This document shows, in pieces, positions 51,242-59,160 of a stretch of DNA of 64,000 nucleotides (the first letter of the stretch is position 1; each line of letters starts with the position of its first letter). The stretch comes from Bog-473 sp036489775 (GTDB lineage Bacteria; Actinomycetota; Acidimicrobiia; Acidimicrobiales; RAAP-2). The notes beneath the pieces are model-generated. The model was not told where the DNA came from and did not search any database. It worked only from the letters and a program-made list of their open reading frames with translations. The stretch lies in assembly GCA_036489775.1 (NCBI GenBank), contig DASXFC010000034.1, positions 1-64,000 of the forward strand, in the 5' to 3' direction. The translations under genes were made by a program, and so were the position numbers.

Positions 51242-52774
51242 GTGCCCCCCTCAGCGACCCCAGATCGCCCGGCGGCGCTGCTGGCCGCACCGGACGAGAG
51301 GACGACGCCGCTCCCGGGGACCTTCACGCTGCGCTCCGCGCCCGGAACAGCGCACCTCGACAGCGTCGACGGCGGGGCCGTCGTGCTCGGTGGCAGCCCC
51401 ATTCGCCTCTTCCATATTTCGGAGCGCGCCCGGAAGCTGCTGGCGTGGTGGCGGATCGGCCACCCCGTGGGCGAGAGGCCCGGCGCCCGGCTCCTGGCGC
51501 GACGGCTCGTGTCGTCCGGGGCGTACGTGCCGCGCCCGACGACGTCGACGTTTCGGAAGGACGACGTCACGGTGGTGGTTCCGGTGCGCGATCGGCCAGC
51601 AGAACTCGACCGTCTGCTCGACGCCGTCTCGGACCTGGACTGCGTCGTCGTGGACGACGCGTCGATCGATGCCGGCGCCACGAAGGAGGTCGCCGAGCGC
51701 CACGGGGCCCGGTTCGTCCCCCTCCCCAACAACGGCGGACCCGCCGGCGCCCGCAACGCCGGCCTCGCGGTGGTCCACACCGCCCTGGTCGCCTTCGTCG
51801 ACTCCGATTGCGTCCCCGGTCCGGGGTGGCTGGACCGGTTGCTGGGGCATTTCGACGACCCCGTCGTGGGCGCGGTGGCGCCGCGCGTGGTCCCGCTGCT
51901 GCACGCGCCGCTCGGCCTGCTGGCGCGCTACGAACGGGTGCGCTCGTCTCTGGACCGGGGGGCGACCGAGGGCGCGGTGCGCCGGGGCTCGCCGATCCCG
52001 TACGTGCCGAGCGCGGCGTTGGTCGTGCGAGCGGGGGTCACACAAGGCCCCGACCTGTTCGACGCGACCCTGCGTGGGGGCGAGGACGTCGACCTGGTGT
52101 GGCGCCTGGCGGACGCCGGGTGGGACGTGCGCTACGTCCCCGCGAGCACGGTGGCGCACGACGGGCCGGCGACGCTCGGGGAGTTCCTGGCCCGCCGTTC
52201 CTTCTACGGGACCTCGGCGGCGGCCTTGTCCCGCCGCCACCTCGGGGCGCTCCCCCCGCTCCAGGTGTCGGCCTGGTCGCTGGCGGTCTGGCTCTTGGCC
52301 CTGGCGCGCCGCCCCACGCTCGCCCTGACGACGCTCGCCGCGTCCGTCGGCCTCCTGGCGCACCGTCTACGCGGCCTGACCCGCGACCCCGTCGCCGTGG
52401 CGACGCGCATTGCAGGCGACGGGACCCTGCGCTCGGCCCTACCCGCACTGGCCGGCCTGGCGCGCGCCGAGAGCCCCGCACTGGTGTTCGGGTTGGCCTT
52501 CCGCCGCACGCGGAAGCGTGCAGCGCTGGCCCTGCTGGTGCCCGCGCTGGCCGATTGGATGAAGGACGGCAGCGAGCTCGATCCCGTGTCCTATGTCGCG
52601 CTCCACGTCGCCGAGGACGTCGCGTACGGGGCCGGCGTCTGGCTCGGTTGCGCGCGGGAGCGGACAGTGGCGCCGCTGGTACCGCGTGTGGCGTTCCGAT
52701 CGAGGGTGTGGTCGGAGCGGTCGTTGCGGCAGAACCTGGCGCCGGAGGTGGGCCCTCGGCCTAGCTCCGCGTGA
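51242..52774 (+). CDS. mftF: MftF, mycofactocin glycosyltransferase
   Basis: A 510-residue family-2 glycosyltransferase: VTVVVPVRDRPAELDRLLDA, VVVDDASIDAG, NNGGPAGARNAGLA, VAFVDSDCVPGPGW (DSD metal motif), GGEDVDLVWRLADAGWDV, then hydrophobic segments in the C-terminal half (SAWSLAVWLLALARR, ALVFGLAF). MftF attaches the oligoglucose chain of mycofactocin. GTG 51242 is the start, divergent from mftA. Its end overlaps the convergent GNAT gene by 14 bp. Confidence 0.93.
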   Translation: MPPSATPDRPAALLAAPDERTTPLPGTFTLRSAPGTAHLDSVDGGAVVLGGSPIRLFHISERARKLLAWWRIGHPVGERPGARLLARRLVSSGAYVPRPTTSTFRKDDVTVVVPVRDRPAELDRLLDAVSDLDCVVVDDASIDAGATKEVAERHGARFVPLPNNGGPAGARNAGLAVVHTALVAFVDSDCVPGPGWLDRLLGHFDDPVVGAVAPRVVPLLHAPLGLLARYERVRSSLDRGATEGAVRRGSPIPYVPSAALVVRAGVTQGPDLFDATLRGGEDVDLVWRLADAGWDVRYVPASTVAHDGPATLGEFLARRSFYGTSAAALSRRHLGALPPLQVSAWSLAVWLLALARRPTLALTTLAASVGLLAHRLRGLTRDPVAVATRIAGDGTLRSALPALAGLARAESPALVFGLAFRRTRKRAALALLVPALADWMKDGSELDPVSYVALHVAEDVAYGAGVWLGCARERTVAPLVPRVAFRSRVWSERSLRQNLAPEVGPRPSSA

Positions 52775-53171
52775 AGCGCAGCTGCGAGTCCTGGAACTCC
52801 CACTCCGACGCTTCCCAGAATCCCACCGCCCGCTCATCGGACCCGACGACGATGGCGTGCATCCGGCGCGCCCCAAGGGTGCGGAGTCGTTGCTCGGCCT
52901 CGTCGAGCAGGCGGCGGCCCAGTCCCTCCCGGCGGTGTGCCGGGTCCACGGCGATCCGGTAGACCGAGCCACGCCACCCGTCCCACGCTGCGATCACCGT
53001 GCCGACGATCCGCCCGCAGGACTCGGCGACCAGGAGGGCCCCGGGGTCGCGTGCCAGCAGGGCGGCGACGCCGTCGGCGTCGTCGGTCGTCGTGGGCGCG
53101 GCGACGTCACGCCAGAAGCCCAACACGGCGGGGGTGTCCTCGAGGACCGCGGGCCTGATGTCGATGGACAT
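52761..53171 (-). CDS. GNAT N-acetyltransferase
   Basis: A 136-residue GNAT domain: MSIDIRPAVLEDTPAVLGFW, motif A VYRIAVDPAHRREGLGRRLLDEAE with the pyrophosphate loop, and a C-terminal WEASEWEFQDSQLRF. It acetylates an amine of an unknown substrate. It sits inside the mycofactocin locus between mftF and mftD. ATG 53171 has TACCAT 6 nt upstream, another leaderless-type start. Confidence 0.88.
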   Translation of the reverse strand: MSIDIRPAVLEDTPAVLGFWRDVAAPTTTDDADGVAALLARDPGALLVAESCGRIVGTVIAAWDGWRGSVYRIAVDPAHRREGLGRRLLDEAEQRLRTLGARRMHAIVVGSDERAVGFWEASEWEFQDSQLRFTRS

Positions 53172-53177
53172 CCCGTC

Positions 53178-53183
53178 ATGGTA
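53178..53183 (-). promoter_or_regulatory. -10 box (TACCAT) of a leaderless start
   Basis: TACCAT on the minus strand ends 6 nt before ATG 53171 of the GNAT gene. Confidence 0.4.
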
Positions 53184-53199
53184 GGGACGGGCGAGACGG

Positions 53200-54072
53200 C
53201 TACGAGTGTCGTCGTGCCTTCCACACGGCGGCGCTGTAGCCGACGTCGATCGTCGCGCCGCCCTCGATCCCCTCTTGGTGCAGGAGGGCACGGGCCATCT
53301 CGTAGAGGCCACGGCGCGCGTCCTCGTCCATCAGGATCACCCAGCTGAACGTGCCGAGCAGCCCGAGCAGGTCGTCGGCGGTGAGTGCCTGGTCCCACTT
53401 GAACTCCGTGGTCTCGGGCTGGTCGAAGGGCACGCCGGGCGGGATCTCGAGGACCTGGTGCCCCGCCGCCGGGTCGTTGATCATCTTGGCCAGCTCGGTT
53501 GCCCCTTCGTCGTTCTCACCGTTCTCACCGTTCTCACCGTTCTCACCGGTCCCGCCGGTCCCGCCGCTCATTCCGAACGCGCTCATGGCGGCCTGCGCCT
53601 GGGCCATGAAGGCTGCGTCGCGGTCCGGACCGGTCCAGAGCACGCCGAGGACGCCGCCCGGCGCGAGCACCCGGGCCACCTCGGTCAGCGTGGGGACCAG
53701 GTCCATCCAGTGCCACGACGTCGAGGCGATGACGGCGTCGGCGCTGGCGTCGGGCAGCGGCATCGACTCGCCGCGGCCGGCCACCGACCGGGCCGACGGC
53801 ACGGCCTCGGACAGGACGGCCCGCATGCGGTCGTCGGGCTCCACCGCCACCACGTCGGGCACCCGCCCGACCAGCAGGCGGGTCAGGGCCCCCGTCCCTG
53901 CGCCCAGGTCGACCACGGTCCGTGCGCCCTCGGGCAGGATCCAGTCGACGGCCTCGAGCGGCGGGCCGGGGCGGTAGCGCTCGTAGTGCGAGGCGATGCC
54001 GCCGAAGCTGGCGGCACGGCGCGCCTTCTCCTCGGGGCTCAGCGTGGGGGACTCCGCCGCGTCGCCGGTCAC
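53200..54072 (-). CDS. class I SAM-dependent methyltransferase
   Basis: A 290-residue methyltransferase of the UbiE/methyltransf_11 type: TVVDLGAGTGALTRLL motif I, VVAVEPDD, GRGESMPLPDASADAVIAS, and VARVLAPGGVLGVLW. The central part contains a run of GEN tripeptides from a 9-bp tandem repeat. GTG 54072 has TAGGGT 7 nt before it. Because it lies within the mycofactocin locus, it is a candidate for methylating the mycofactocin glycan (the role of MftM in mycobacteria), which is a hypothesis only. Confidence 0.88.
   Translation of the reverse strand: MTGDAAESPTLSPEEKARRAASFGGIASHYERYRPGPPLEAVDWILPEGARTVVDLGAGTGALTRLLVGRVPDVVAVEPDDRMRAVLSEAVPSARSVAGRGESMPLPDASADAVIASTSWHWMDLVPTLTEVARVLAPGGVLGVLWTGPDRDAAFMAQAQAAMSAFGMSGGTGGTGENGENGENGENDEGATELAKMINDPAAGHQVLEIPPGVPFDQPETTEFKWDQALTADDLLGLLGTFSWVILMDEDARRGLYEMARALLHQEGIEGGATIDVGYSAAVWKARRHS
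53511..53564. repeat. 9-bp tandem repeat within the methyltransferase gene
   Basis: Four exact copies of CGTTCTCAC (53511-53546) are followed by two copies of CGGTCCCGC (53547-53564). On the coding strand they specify a Gly-Thr-Gly then Gly-Glu-Asn repeat. The unit is a multiple of three, so copy-number change would keep the frame. Confidence 0.9.
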
Positions 54073-54079
54073 GGCGGCG

Positions 54080-54085
54080 ACCCTA
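54080..54085 (-). promoter_or_regulatory. -10 box (TAGGGT) of a leaderless start
   Basis: TAGGGT on the minus strand ends 7 nt before GTG 54072 of the methyltransferase gene. Confidence 0.45.
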
Positions 54086-54202
54086 ACAACGCCGAGTCGA
54101 GCGGCCGGCGGGACTGGGGAAGGACCGGGCCGGGCGCGTAGAGTCTCCCGGTCACGGACGCATCCGGCGAGCGGGCCGATGGGTCGTCACGAGAGGGTCG
54201 GC

Positions 54203-55375
54203 ATGGCAAACAAGTGGTTCGAGACGGTCGCCGAGGCGCAGCGGCGGGCCAAGAAGCGCCTGCCCAAGTCGGTCTACGGGGCGCTCATCGCGGGGTCCGA
54301 ACGGGGCCTCACCCTCGAGGACAACGTCGCCGCCTACGGCGAGCTGGGCTTCGCCCCGCACGTGGCGGGCCTGTCGGAGAAGCGGGACCTCGCCACCACG
54401 GTCATGGGCCAGGACATCTCGTTCCCCGTCGTGATCTCGCCCACCGGCGTCCAGGCCGTGCACCCCGACGGCGAGGTCGCCATGGCGAGGGCCGCGGCGG
54501 CGCGGGGCACGGCCATGGGGCTCAGCTCGTTCGCCAGCAAGCCGGTCGAGGAGGTGGTCGCGGCCAACCCCCAGACCTTCTTCCAGATCTACTGGATCGG
54601 GTCGCGCGAGCAGATCCAGGCCCGGGCCGAGCGGGCGCGCGCCGCCGGCGCCGTCGGGCTGATCGCGACGCTCGACTGGTCGTTCTCCCACGGGCGCGAC
54701 TGGGGCAGCCCGAGCATCCCCGAGTCGATGAACCTGCGCACCATGCTCCAGTTCGCCCCCGAGGCGCTGCGCCACCCGCGCTGGCTCTGGTCCTACGCCA
54801 AGACGGGCAAGGTGCCGGACCTGACGACGCCCAACATGGTCCCCAAGGGCGAGGACGGCCCGACCTTCTTCGGCGCCTACGGCGAGTGGATGGGGACCCC
54901 GCCCCCCAGCTGGGAGGACGTGGCCTGGCTGCGCGAGCAGTGGGGCGGGCCGTTCATGTTGAAGGGCGTGACCCGGGTGGACGACGCCAAGCGCGCCGTC
55001 GACGCGGGGGTGACGGCGATCTCGGTATCCAACCACGGCGGCAACAACCTCGACGGCACGCCGGCGACGATCCGCACGCTCCCCGCCGTCGCCGAGGCGG
55101 TCGGGGGGGACATCGAGGTGCTCCTCGACGGCGGCATCCGGCGCGGCAGCGACGTCGTGAAGGCGGTGGCGCTCGGCGCGCGCGCCGTCATGATCGGGCG
55201 CGCCTCGCTGTGGGGCCTGGCCGCCAACGGGCAAGCCGGCGTGGAGAACGTGCTCGACATCCTGCGCAGCGGCGTGGAGTCAGGGCTCCTCGGGCTCGGG
55301 CACTCGTCCATTCGTGAGCTCGGGCCCCACGACATCGTGGTCCCCGACGGGTTCGCCCGACACCTCGGCGGCTGA
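54203..55375 (+). CDS. mftD: MftD, FMN-dependent mycofactocin maturase
   Basis: A 390-residue alpha-hydroxy-acid oxidase-fold flavoprotein: RLPKSVYGALIAGSERGLT, VVISPTGVQAVHPDGEVAMA, GLSSFASKPVEEV, FSHGRDWGSPSIP, ISVSNHGGNNLDGTPATI, LLDGGIRRGSDVVKA and MIGRASLWGLAANGQ. MftD oxidatively deaminates the AHDP intermediate to give pre-mycofactocin. Normally it lies between mftC and mftE; here it is about 2 kb on the far side of mftF. Start ATG 54203 has GAGAGGG upstream; a longer frame extends into the divergent methyltransferase gene. Confidence 0.94.
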   Translation: MANKWFETVAEAQRRAKKRLPKSVYGALIAGSERGLTLEDNVAAYGELGFAPHVAGLSEKRDLATTVMGQDISFPVVISPTGVQAVHPDGEVAMARAAAARGTAMGLSSFASKPVEEVVAANPQTFFQIYWIGSREQIQARAERARAAGAVGLIATLDWSFSHGRDWGSPSIPESMNLRTMLQFAPEALRHPRWLWSYAKTGKVPDLTTPNMVPKGEDGPTFFGAYGEWMGTPPPSWEDVAWLREQWGGPFMLKGVTRVDDAKRAVDAGVTAISVSNHGGNNLDGTPATIRTLPAVAEAVGGDIEVLLDGGIRRGSDVVKAVALGARAVMIGRASLWGLAANGQAGVENVLDILRSGVESGLLGLGHSSIRELGPHDIVVPDGFARHLGG

Positions 55376-55413
55376 GTCCGGAGGGACGGCGAGGGGGGCC
55401 GTCAGGCCCCTGG

Positions 55414-55443
55414 CTGCGACTGCGACTGCGACTGCGACTGCGA
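55414..55443. repeat. CTGCGA hexanucleotide repeat (5 copies)
   Basis: Five exact CTGCGA units lie between the converging ends of mftD and the alcohol dehydrogenase, just outside both stop codons. Confidence 0.9.
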
Positions 55444-55448
55444 GCGGA

Positions 55449-56603
55449 TCAGCTGTCGAACGCCACCACGCCGCGGATGATCGTGCCGGCGGCCTGGTCG
55501 TCGTAGCCCTGCTGGACCTGGTCGAGCGTGTACTCCTGGGTGATGAGCTCGTCGATCTGGAGCTGGCCCGACTCGTAGAGGTTGAGCAGGTTCGGCACCT
55601 GGACGCGGGGGCTCTGCGAGCCGAACACGGTGCCGAGGACCGACTGGTTGAACATGGCCAGGTTGAACAGGTTCAGCTGCACGTCCATGGCGGAGAACGG
55701 CGAGATGGCGGTCACCACGATGCGCGCGTCCTTGGAGCCGCACTGGGCGGCGGCGGCGATCATGTCGCCGTGCAGGACGCCGGGCGTGAGGATGACCACG
55801 TCGGCGTTGCGGCCCATCGTCAGCTCGGGCAGCAGGAACGCGGCGTCGGTCAGCGAGGCGGCCGTGTGGGTGGCGCCGATCTCCTTGGCCCGCTCGAGCT
55901 TGTAGGGCACCGGGTCGACGGCGACGATGTGGCGCGCGCCGGCGATGCGCGCGCCCTGGATGGCGCCCGAGCCCACGCCGCCGCAGCCGGCGACGACAAC
56001 CGTCTCGCCCGGCTTGACCTTGCCCCGGTCGACGGCGGAGCCGAAGCCCGTCGCGATGCCGCAGCTGATGAGCGCAGCGGCCTTCATGTTGTCCCATCCG
56101 TTGATGCGGACCACCGAGTTCTCGTGGCAGACCATCTCGTCGGCGAACGTGCCGAGTTGGGCCATGCGGTTCAGGTTCTCGCCTTCGAGGTGGTAGCGGT
56201 AGGTGCCGTCGCTGATCATCCCGCCGGCGAGCGTCATCATGCCGAGGTCGCACAGGTTCTGGCGGCCCGAGGCGCACCAGAAGCAGGTGCCGCAGGACGG
56301 GATGAAGGACACGGCCACGTGGTCGCCCTCGGCGACCTGCGTCACGTTGGTGCCGACCTCGGTGACGATGCCCGAGCCTTCGTGGCCGCCCACCACGGGG
56401 AACATCGACTTGACGCCGATCATCTCGAGCAATTCGGGCGGCGCACCGATGTCACCGGTGCGGAGGTGCTCGTCGGAGTGGCACAGGCCCGAATAGACCA
56501 TCTTGACCCGCACCTCGCGGTTGGCGGGCGGATCGATCTCGATCTCTTCGGTCTTCCAGGGTTCGCTCAGACCGCTACAGACCGATGCTCGTACCGTCGT
56601 CAT
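55449..56603 (-). CDS. NDMA-dependent (mycofactocin-coupled) alcohol dehydrogenase
   Basis: A 384-residue zinc alcohol dehydrogenase. The catalytic Cys is in YSGLCHSDEHLR with GGHEGSG, structural zinc cysteines are in CGTCFWCASGRQNLC, and the cofactor loop is VVVAGCGGVGSGA. It belongs to the group using nitrosodimethylaniline as artificial acceptor, which keeps NAD tightly bound and regenerates it through mycofactocin. The neighbourhood of mftD supports this. ATG 56603 is chosen because GGGAGG lies 8 nt upstream; ATG 56609 is too close. Confidence 0.9.
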   Translation of the reverse strand: MTTVRASVCSGLSEPWKTEEIEIDPPANREVRVKMVYSGLCHSDEHLRTGDIGAPPELLEMIGVKSMFPVVGGHEGSGIVTEVGTNVTQVAEGDHVAVSFIPSCGTCFWCASGRQNLCDLGMMTLAGGMISDGTYRYHLEGENLNRMAQLGTFADEMVCHENSVVRINGWDNMKAAALISCGIATGFGSAVDRGKVKPGETVVVAGCGGVGSGAIQGARIAGARHIVAVDPVPYKLERAKEIGATHTAASLTDAAFLLPELTMGRNADVVILTPGVLHGDMIAAAAQCGSKDARIVVTAISPFSAMDVQLNLFNLAMFNQSVLGTVFGSQSPRVQVPNLLNLYESGQLQIDELITQEYTLDQVQQGYDDQAAGTIIRGVVAFDS

Positions 56604-56706
56604 TTTCATGCCCTCCCGCGTCGTCGGCGTGTCGCGCCTCAGTATCGTCCTCTCGTCCCGCTCAGACAACCGAGCCCACCCCCGGACGGCGCCCAGAGGT
56701 GGCCGC

Positions 56707-56712
56707 TACAGT
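56707..56712 (+). promoter_or_regulatory. -10 box (TACAGT) of a leaderless start
   Basis: TACAGT ends 6 nt before GTG 56719 of the cyclase-family gene, without a Shine-Dalgarno sequence. Confidence 0.5.
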
Positions 56713-56718
56713 CGCCGC

Positions 56719-57654
56719 GTGACCGTCCGCTCCCCATTTGCCGAGGTGGCGGCCCGCGTCCGCAACTGGGACCGCTGGGGTCCGCAAGACCAGGTCGGCA
56801 CCCTCAACCTGGTCGATGACGCGGCCCGCCGGCGCGCCGCCGGGGCCGTGCGGAGTGGCAAGAGCTTCCCGCTCGGGCTCCCGCTGTCGGAGGCCGAGGG
56901 CATCCAGATGGGCTTCATCGAGGGCCGGGTCAATCCCACCCGCTCCATGATCCAGGTCAACCAGCCGTTGAGCCCGGACCCCGACTGGGTCTGCGCCAGC
57001 GAGGACGTGGTGACCCTGGCCTTACAGTGCGCGACGCACTGGGACGGCCTGGCCCACGTCAGCTACGACGGCGTCATCTACAACGGGTACCCCGCAGATT
57101 CGGTCACCGGCCAGGGGGCGACCCGCTGCGGCATCCACCTGCTGACCACGGTGCTGAGCCGGGGCATCCTGCTCGACGTGCCCCGGGCCCTGGGGATCGA
57201 CTACCTCGAGCCGGGCTACCCGATCAGCCCGGCCGATCTCGACGCGGCGGTGGCGCTGGCCGGGGTCAGCCTCGAGCCCGGCGATATCGTCCTGGTCCGG
57301 ACGGGGCAAATGCGCCACCTCGACCCCTCGTCGCGTGACCTCGTCGCCTACACCTGGCCCTCACCGGGATTGACCATCGAGACCGCCGAGTGGTTCCACA
57401 CCCGTGACGTCGCAGCCGTCGCCACCGACACCCTGGTCTTCGAGGTCTACCCCTGCCAGTACGAAGACATCTACCTGCCGGTCCACGCGCTGCACCTGGT
57501 CGAGATGGGCCTGACCCAGGGGCAGAACTGGGTGCTCGACCCCTTGGCCGCCGACTGCCACGCCGACGGCCAGTACACCTTCCTCCTCGACGCCACGCCG
57601 CTGCCGTTCACCAACGGGCTGGGCGCTCCCCTCAATCCCGTCGCGGTCAAGTAG
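56719..57654 (+). CDS. cyclase / kynurenine-formamidase-family metal hydrolase
   Basis: A 311-residue cyclase-family protein (PF04199). Metal residues are in LALQCATHWDGLAHVSY, and other elements are WGPQDQVGTLNLV, RGILLDVPRALG, GDIVLVRTGQ and LPVHALHLVEMG. Family members hydrolyse formamides, lactones or isatins. GTG 56719 follows TACAGT by 6 nt; a longer frame upstream overlaps the divergent alcohol dehydrogenase and is not used. Its end overlaps that of a convergent TetR gene by 8 bp. Confidence 0.88.
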   Translation: MTVRSPFAEVAARVRNWDRWGPQDQVGTLNLVDDAARRRAAGAVRSGKSFPLGLPLSEAEGIQMGFIEGRVNPTRSMIQVNQPLSPDPDWVCASEDVVTLALQCATHWDGLAHVSYDGVIYNGYPADSVTGQGATRCGIHLLTTVLSRGILLDVPRALGIDYLEPGYPISPADLDAAVALAGVSLEPGDIVLVRTGQMRHLDPSSRDLVAYTWPSPGLTIETAEWFHTRDVAAVATDTLVFEVYPCQYEDIYLPVHALHLVEMGLTQGQNWVLDPLAADCHADGQYTFLLDATPLPFTNGLGAPLNPVAVK

Positions 57655-58459
57655 CGCGACCAGGCCGCCGGTGCTGGACCACCGCGCCGCCGAGCACCGG
57701 ACCGGTGCGTGGTCCGCTGGCCGGCCGCCCATCGGTTGGCGCCGCCGGGGCGGGTCGCCCGGTGACCGCCCAATGCAGGATCCGAGCCTGGGTGTCGATC
57801 AGGTGCCGGGTCCGGATGCCCCAGAATTCGAAGCCGTAACGATGCGCTGAAACGCTGGCGAACATGGCCACGATGGTGCCGGCCACCGCCATGGCATCGG
57901 CACCGGCCGGCGAACTGGTGGCCCCGCCGACCCCGCCGCGCTGGGGCGGTGAGGCCTGGCTGATCACCTGGGCCAGGGCGATGGTGACCGCATTGAGGGC
58001 ACGGACCCGGATGCCGCGCAGCTGCGACTCGCCTTCTTCGGTGGCCAGATCGACCACCCGGAAGATGGCGCGGTTCTCCTCCCAGTAGGCCAGGAAGCCC
58101 TCAGTGACCGACCGGGCGGTCGGCCAGCTGGCCTCCTCGGACCAGTCGCCGCCCACCAGTTCGGACAGCTGTGCCGCCTGGTCGACCATGCTCTCGGCCA
58201 GCACCCTGATCGCTTCCTCGACGTTGGCGAAGTACTGGTAGAAGGTGGCCGGCGAGGTCCCGGCCTGGCGGGCGATGTCGGTGACTTTGATCGAGCGCCA
58301 CGAGGTGGTGTTGAGGAGCTCGACCGTCGCATCGAGGAGCCGGCGTCGGGTCAGGCGGCCCCTTTCGCCGGGCACCCGCCCATCGGTGGTGGCCAGGCCC
58401 TCGACGACGTCGTCGAGCGAGATGATGTCGGCCTCGGGCTGACGCGCCTGTCCCGTCAT
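57647..58459 (-). CDS. TetR-family transcriptional regulator
   Basis: 270 residues. The N-terminal DNA-binding domain has LLDATVELLNTTSWRSIKVTDIARQAGTSPATFYQYFANVEEAI-type TetR helices, and the ligand domain is all-helical with a disordered Pro-rich C terminus. The ligand is unknown. It could control the adjacent cyclase or the mycofactocin genes. It is divergent from the KstR-like gene, with 62 bp between. TACGCT lies 8 nt before ATG 58459. Confidence 0.9.
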   Translation of the reverse strand: MTGQARQPEADIISLDDVVEGLATTDGRVPGERGRLTRRRLLDATVELLNTTSWRSIKVTDIARQAGTSPATFYQYFANVEEAIRVLAESMVDQAAQLSELVGGDWSEEASWPTARSVTEGFLAYWEENRAIFRVVDLATEEGESQLRGIRVRALNAVTIALAQVISQASPPQRGGVGGATSSPAGADAMAVAGTIVAMFASVSAHRYGFEFWGIRTRHLIDTQARILHWAVTGRPAPAAPTDGRPASGPRTGPVLGGAVVQHRRPGRAT

Positions 58460-58467
58460 GGGCGGCC

Positions 58468-58473
58468 AGCGTA
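58468..58473 (-). promoter_or_regulatory. -10 box (TACGCT) of a leaderless start
   Basis: TACGCT on the minus strand ends 8 nt before ATG 58459 of the first TetR gene. Confidence 0.4.
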
Positions 58474-58509
58474 GTGGCGACGTCCCGAAGGCCCAGGTGG
58501 CGCCCCGGA

Positions 58510-58515
58510 TACGAT
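58510..58515 (+). promoter_or_regulatory. -10 box (TACGAT) of a leaderless start
   Basis: TACGAT ends 6 nt before ATG 58522 of the KstR-like gene; no ribosome-binding site intervenes. Confidence 0.45.
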
Positions 58516-58521
58516 GACGGG

Positions 58522-59118
58522 ATGGAGCAGACGCTGACCCGCCCGCTCACTCGCGCCCAGCAAGCGAGGCGTCAGCGCGTCATCGATGCGGCCATGGCGC
58601 TGGGTCTCGAGGGCGGGTATGAGGCGGTCCAAATGCGTGACGTGGCGGCTCGGGCCGACGTCGCCATGGGCACCGTCTACCGCTACTTCACCAGCAAGGA
58701 CCATCTGCTGGCGGCCACTCTGGTCCACTGGGTCGAGATGCTCGACTCGCGCATCGGACAGCATCCGCCCCGCGGTGACCACCCGGCCGATCGGGTCCTC
58801 GATGTACTCGACCGGGCGCTGCGGGCCATGGGACGCCAACCACGGTTGGTGGCCGCCGTCTTCACCTCGCTCTCCTCGCCCGATCCGGCCGCCGTCGGTT
58901 GCCAGCAGCAGATCACTCTCTTGATGGAGGGCATCATCGCCCGAGCCATGGGTGAACCGGCCGTCCCCGACATGTCAGAACGGGCCCGCATGATCGGCCA
59001 CGTCTGGTACTCAGCATTGGTCGGTTGGATCAACGGATGGTCCACCATGGGCCGCGTCTACGACGAGCTCGCGGTGTCGGTGCGGCTGCTGCTCCCCGAG
59101 GGCATCTCCCATTCCTGA
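58522..59118 (+). CDS. kstR: KstR-like TetR-family regulator
   Basis: 198 residues. The DNA-binding region RRQRVIDAAMALGLEGG, YEAVQMRDVAARADVAMG and TVYRYFTSKDHLLAA resembles mycobacterial KstR, the repressor of cholesterol catabolism, more closely than generic TetR proteins, from memory. The C-terminal helices (ALVGWINGW, YDELAVSVRLLLP) also fit. KstR releases DNA when 3-oxo-steroid CoA thioesters bind. KstR-type boxes occur at 6492 and 26648. No such box is evident in its own promoter. Confidence 0.75.
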   Translation: MEQTLTRPLTRAQQARRQRVIDAAMALGLEGGYEAVQMRDVAARADVAMGTVYRYFTSKDHLLAATLVHWVEMLDSRIGQHPPRGDHPADRVLDVLDRALRAMGRQPRLVAAVFTSLSSPDPAAVGCQQQITLLMEGIIARAMGEPAVPDMSERARMIGHVWYSALVGWINGWSTMGRVYDELAVSVRLLLPEGISHS

Positions 59119-59145
59119 GGAGTGCCACCGCCACACCCCTGGCAC

Positions 59146-59151
59146 TAGGGT
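59146..59151 (+). promoter_or_regulatory. -10 box (TAGGGT) of a probable leaderless start
   Basis: TAGGGT ends 9 nt before GTG 59161 of the ABC transporter ATPase gene, slightly further than in the other cases. Confidence 0.35.
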
Positions 59152-59160
59152 CCAGCGCTG

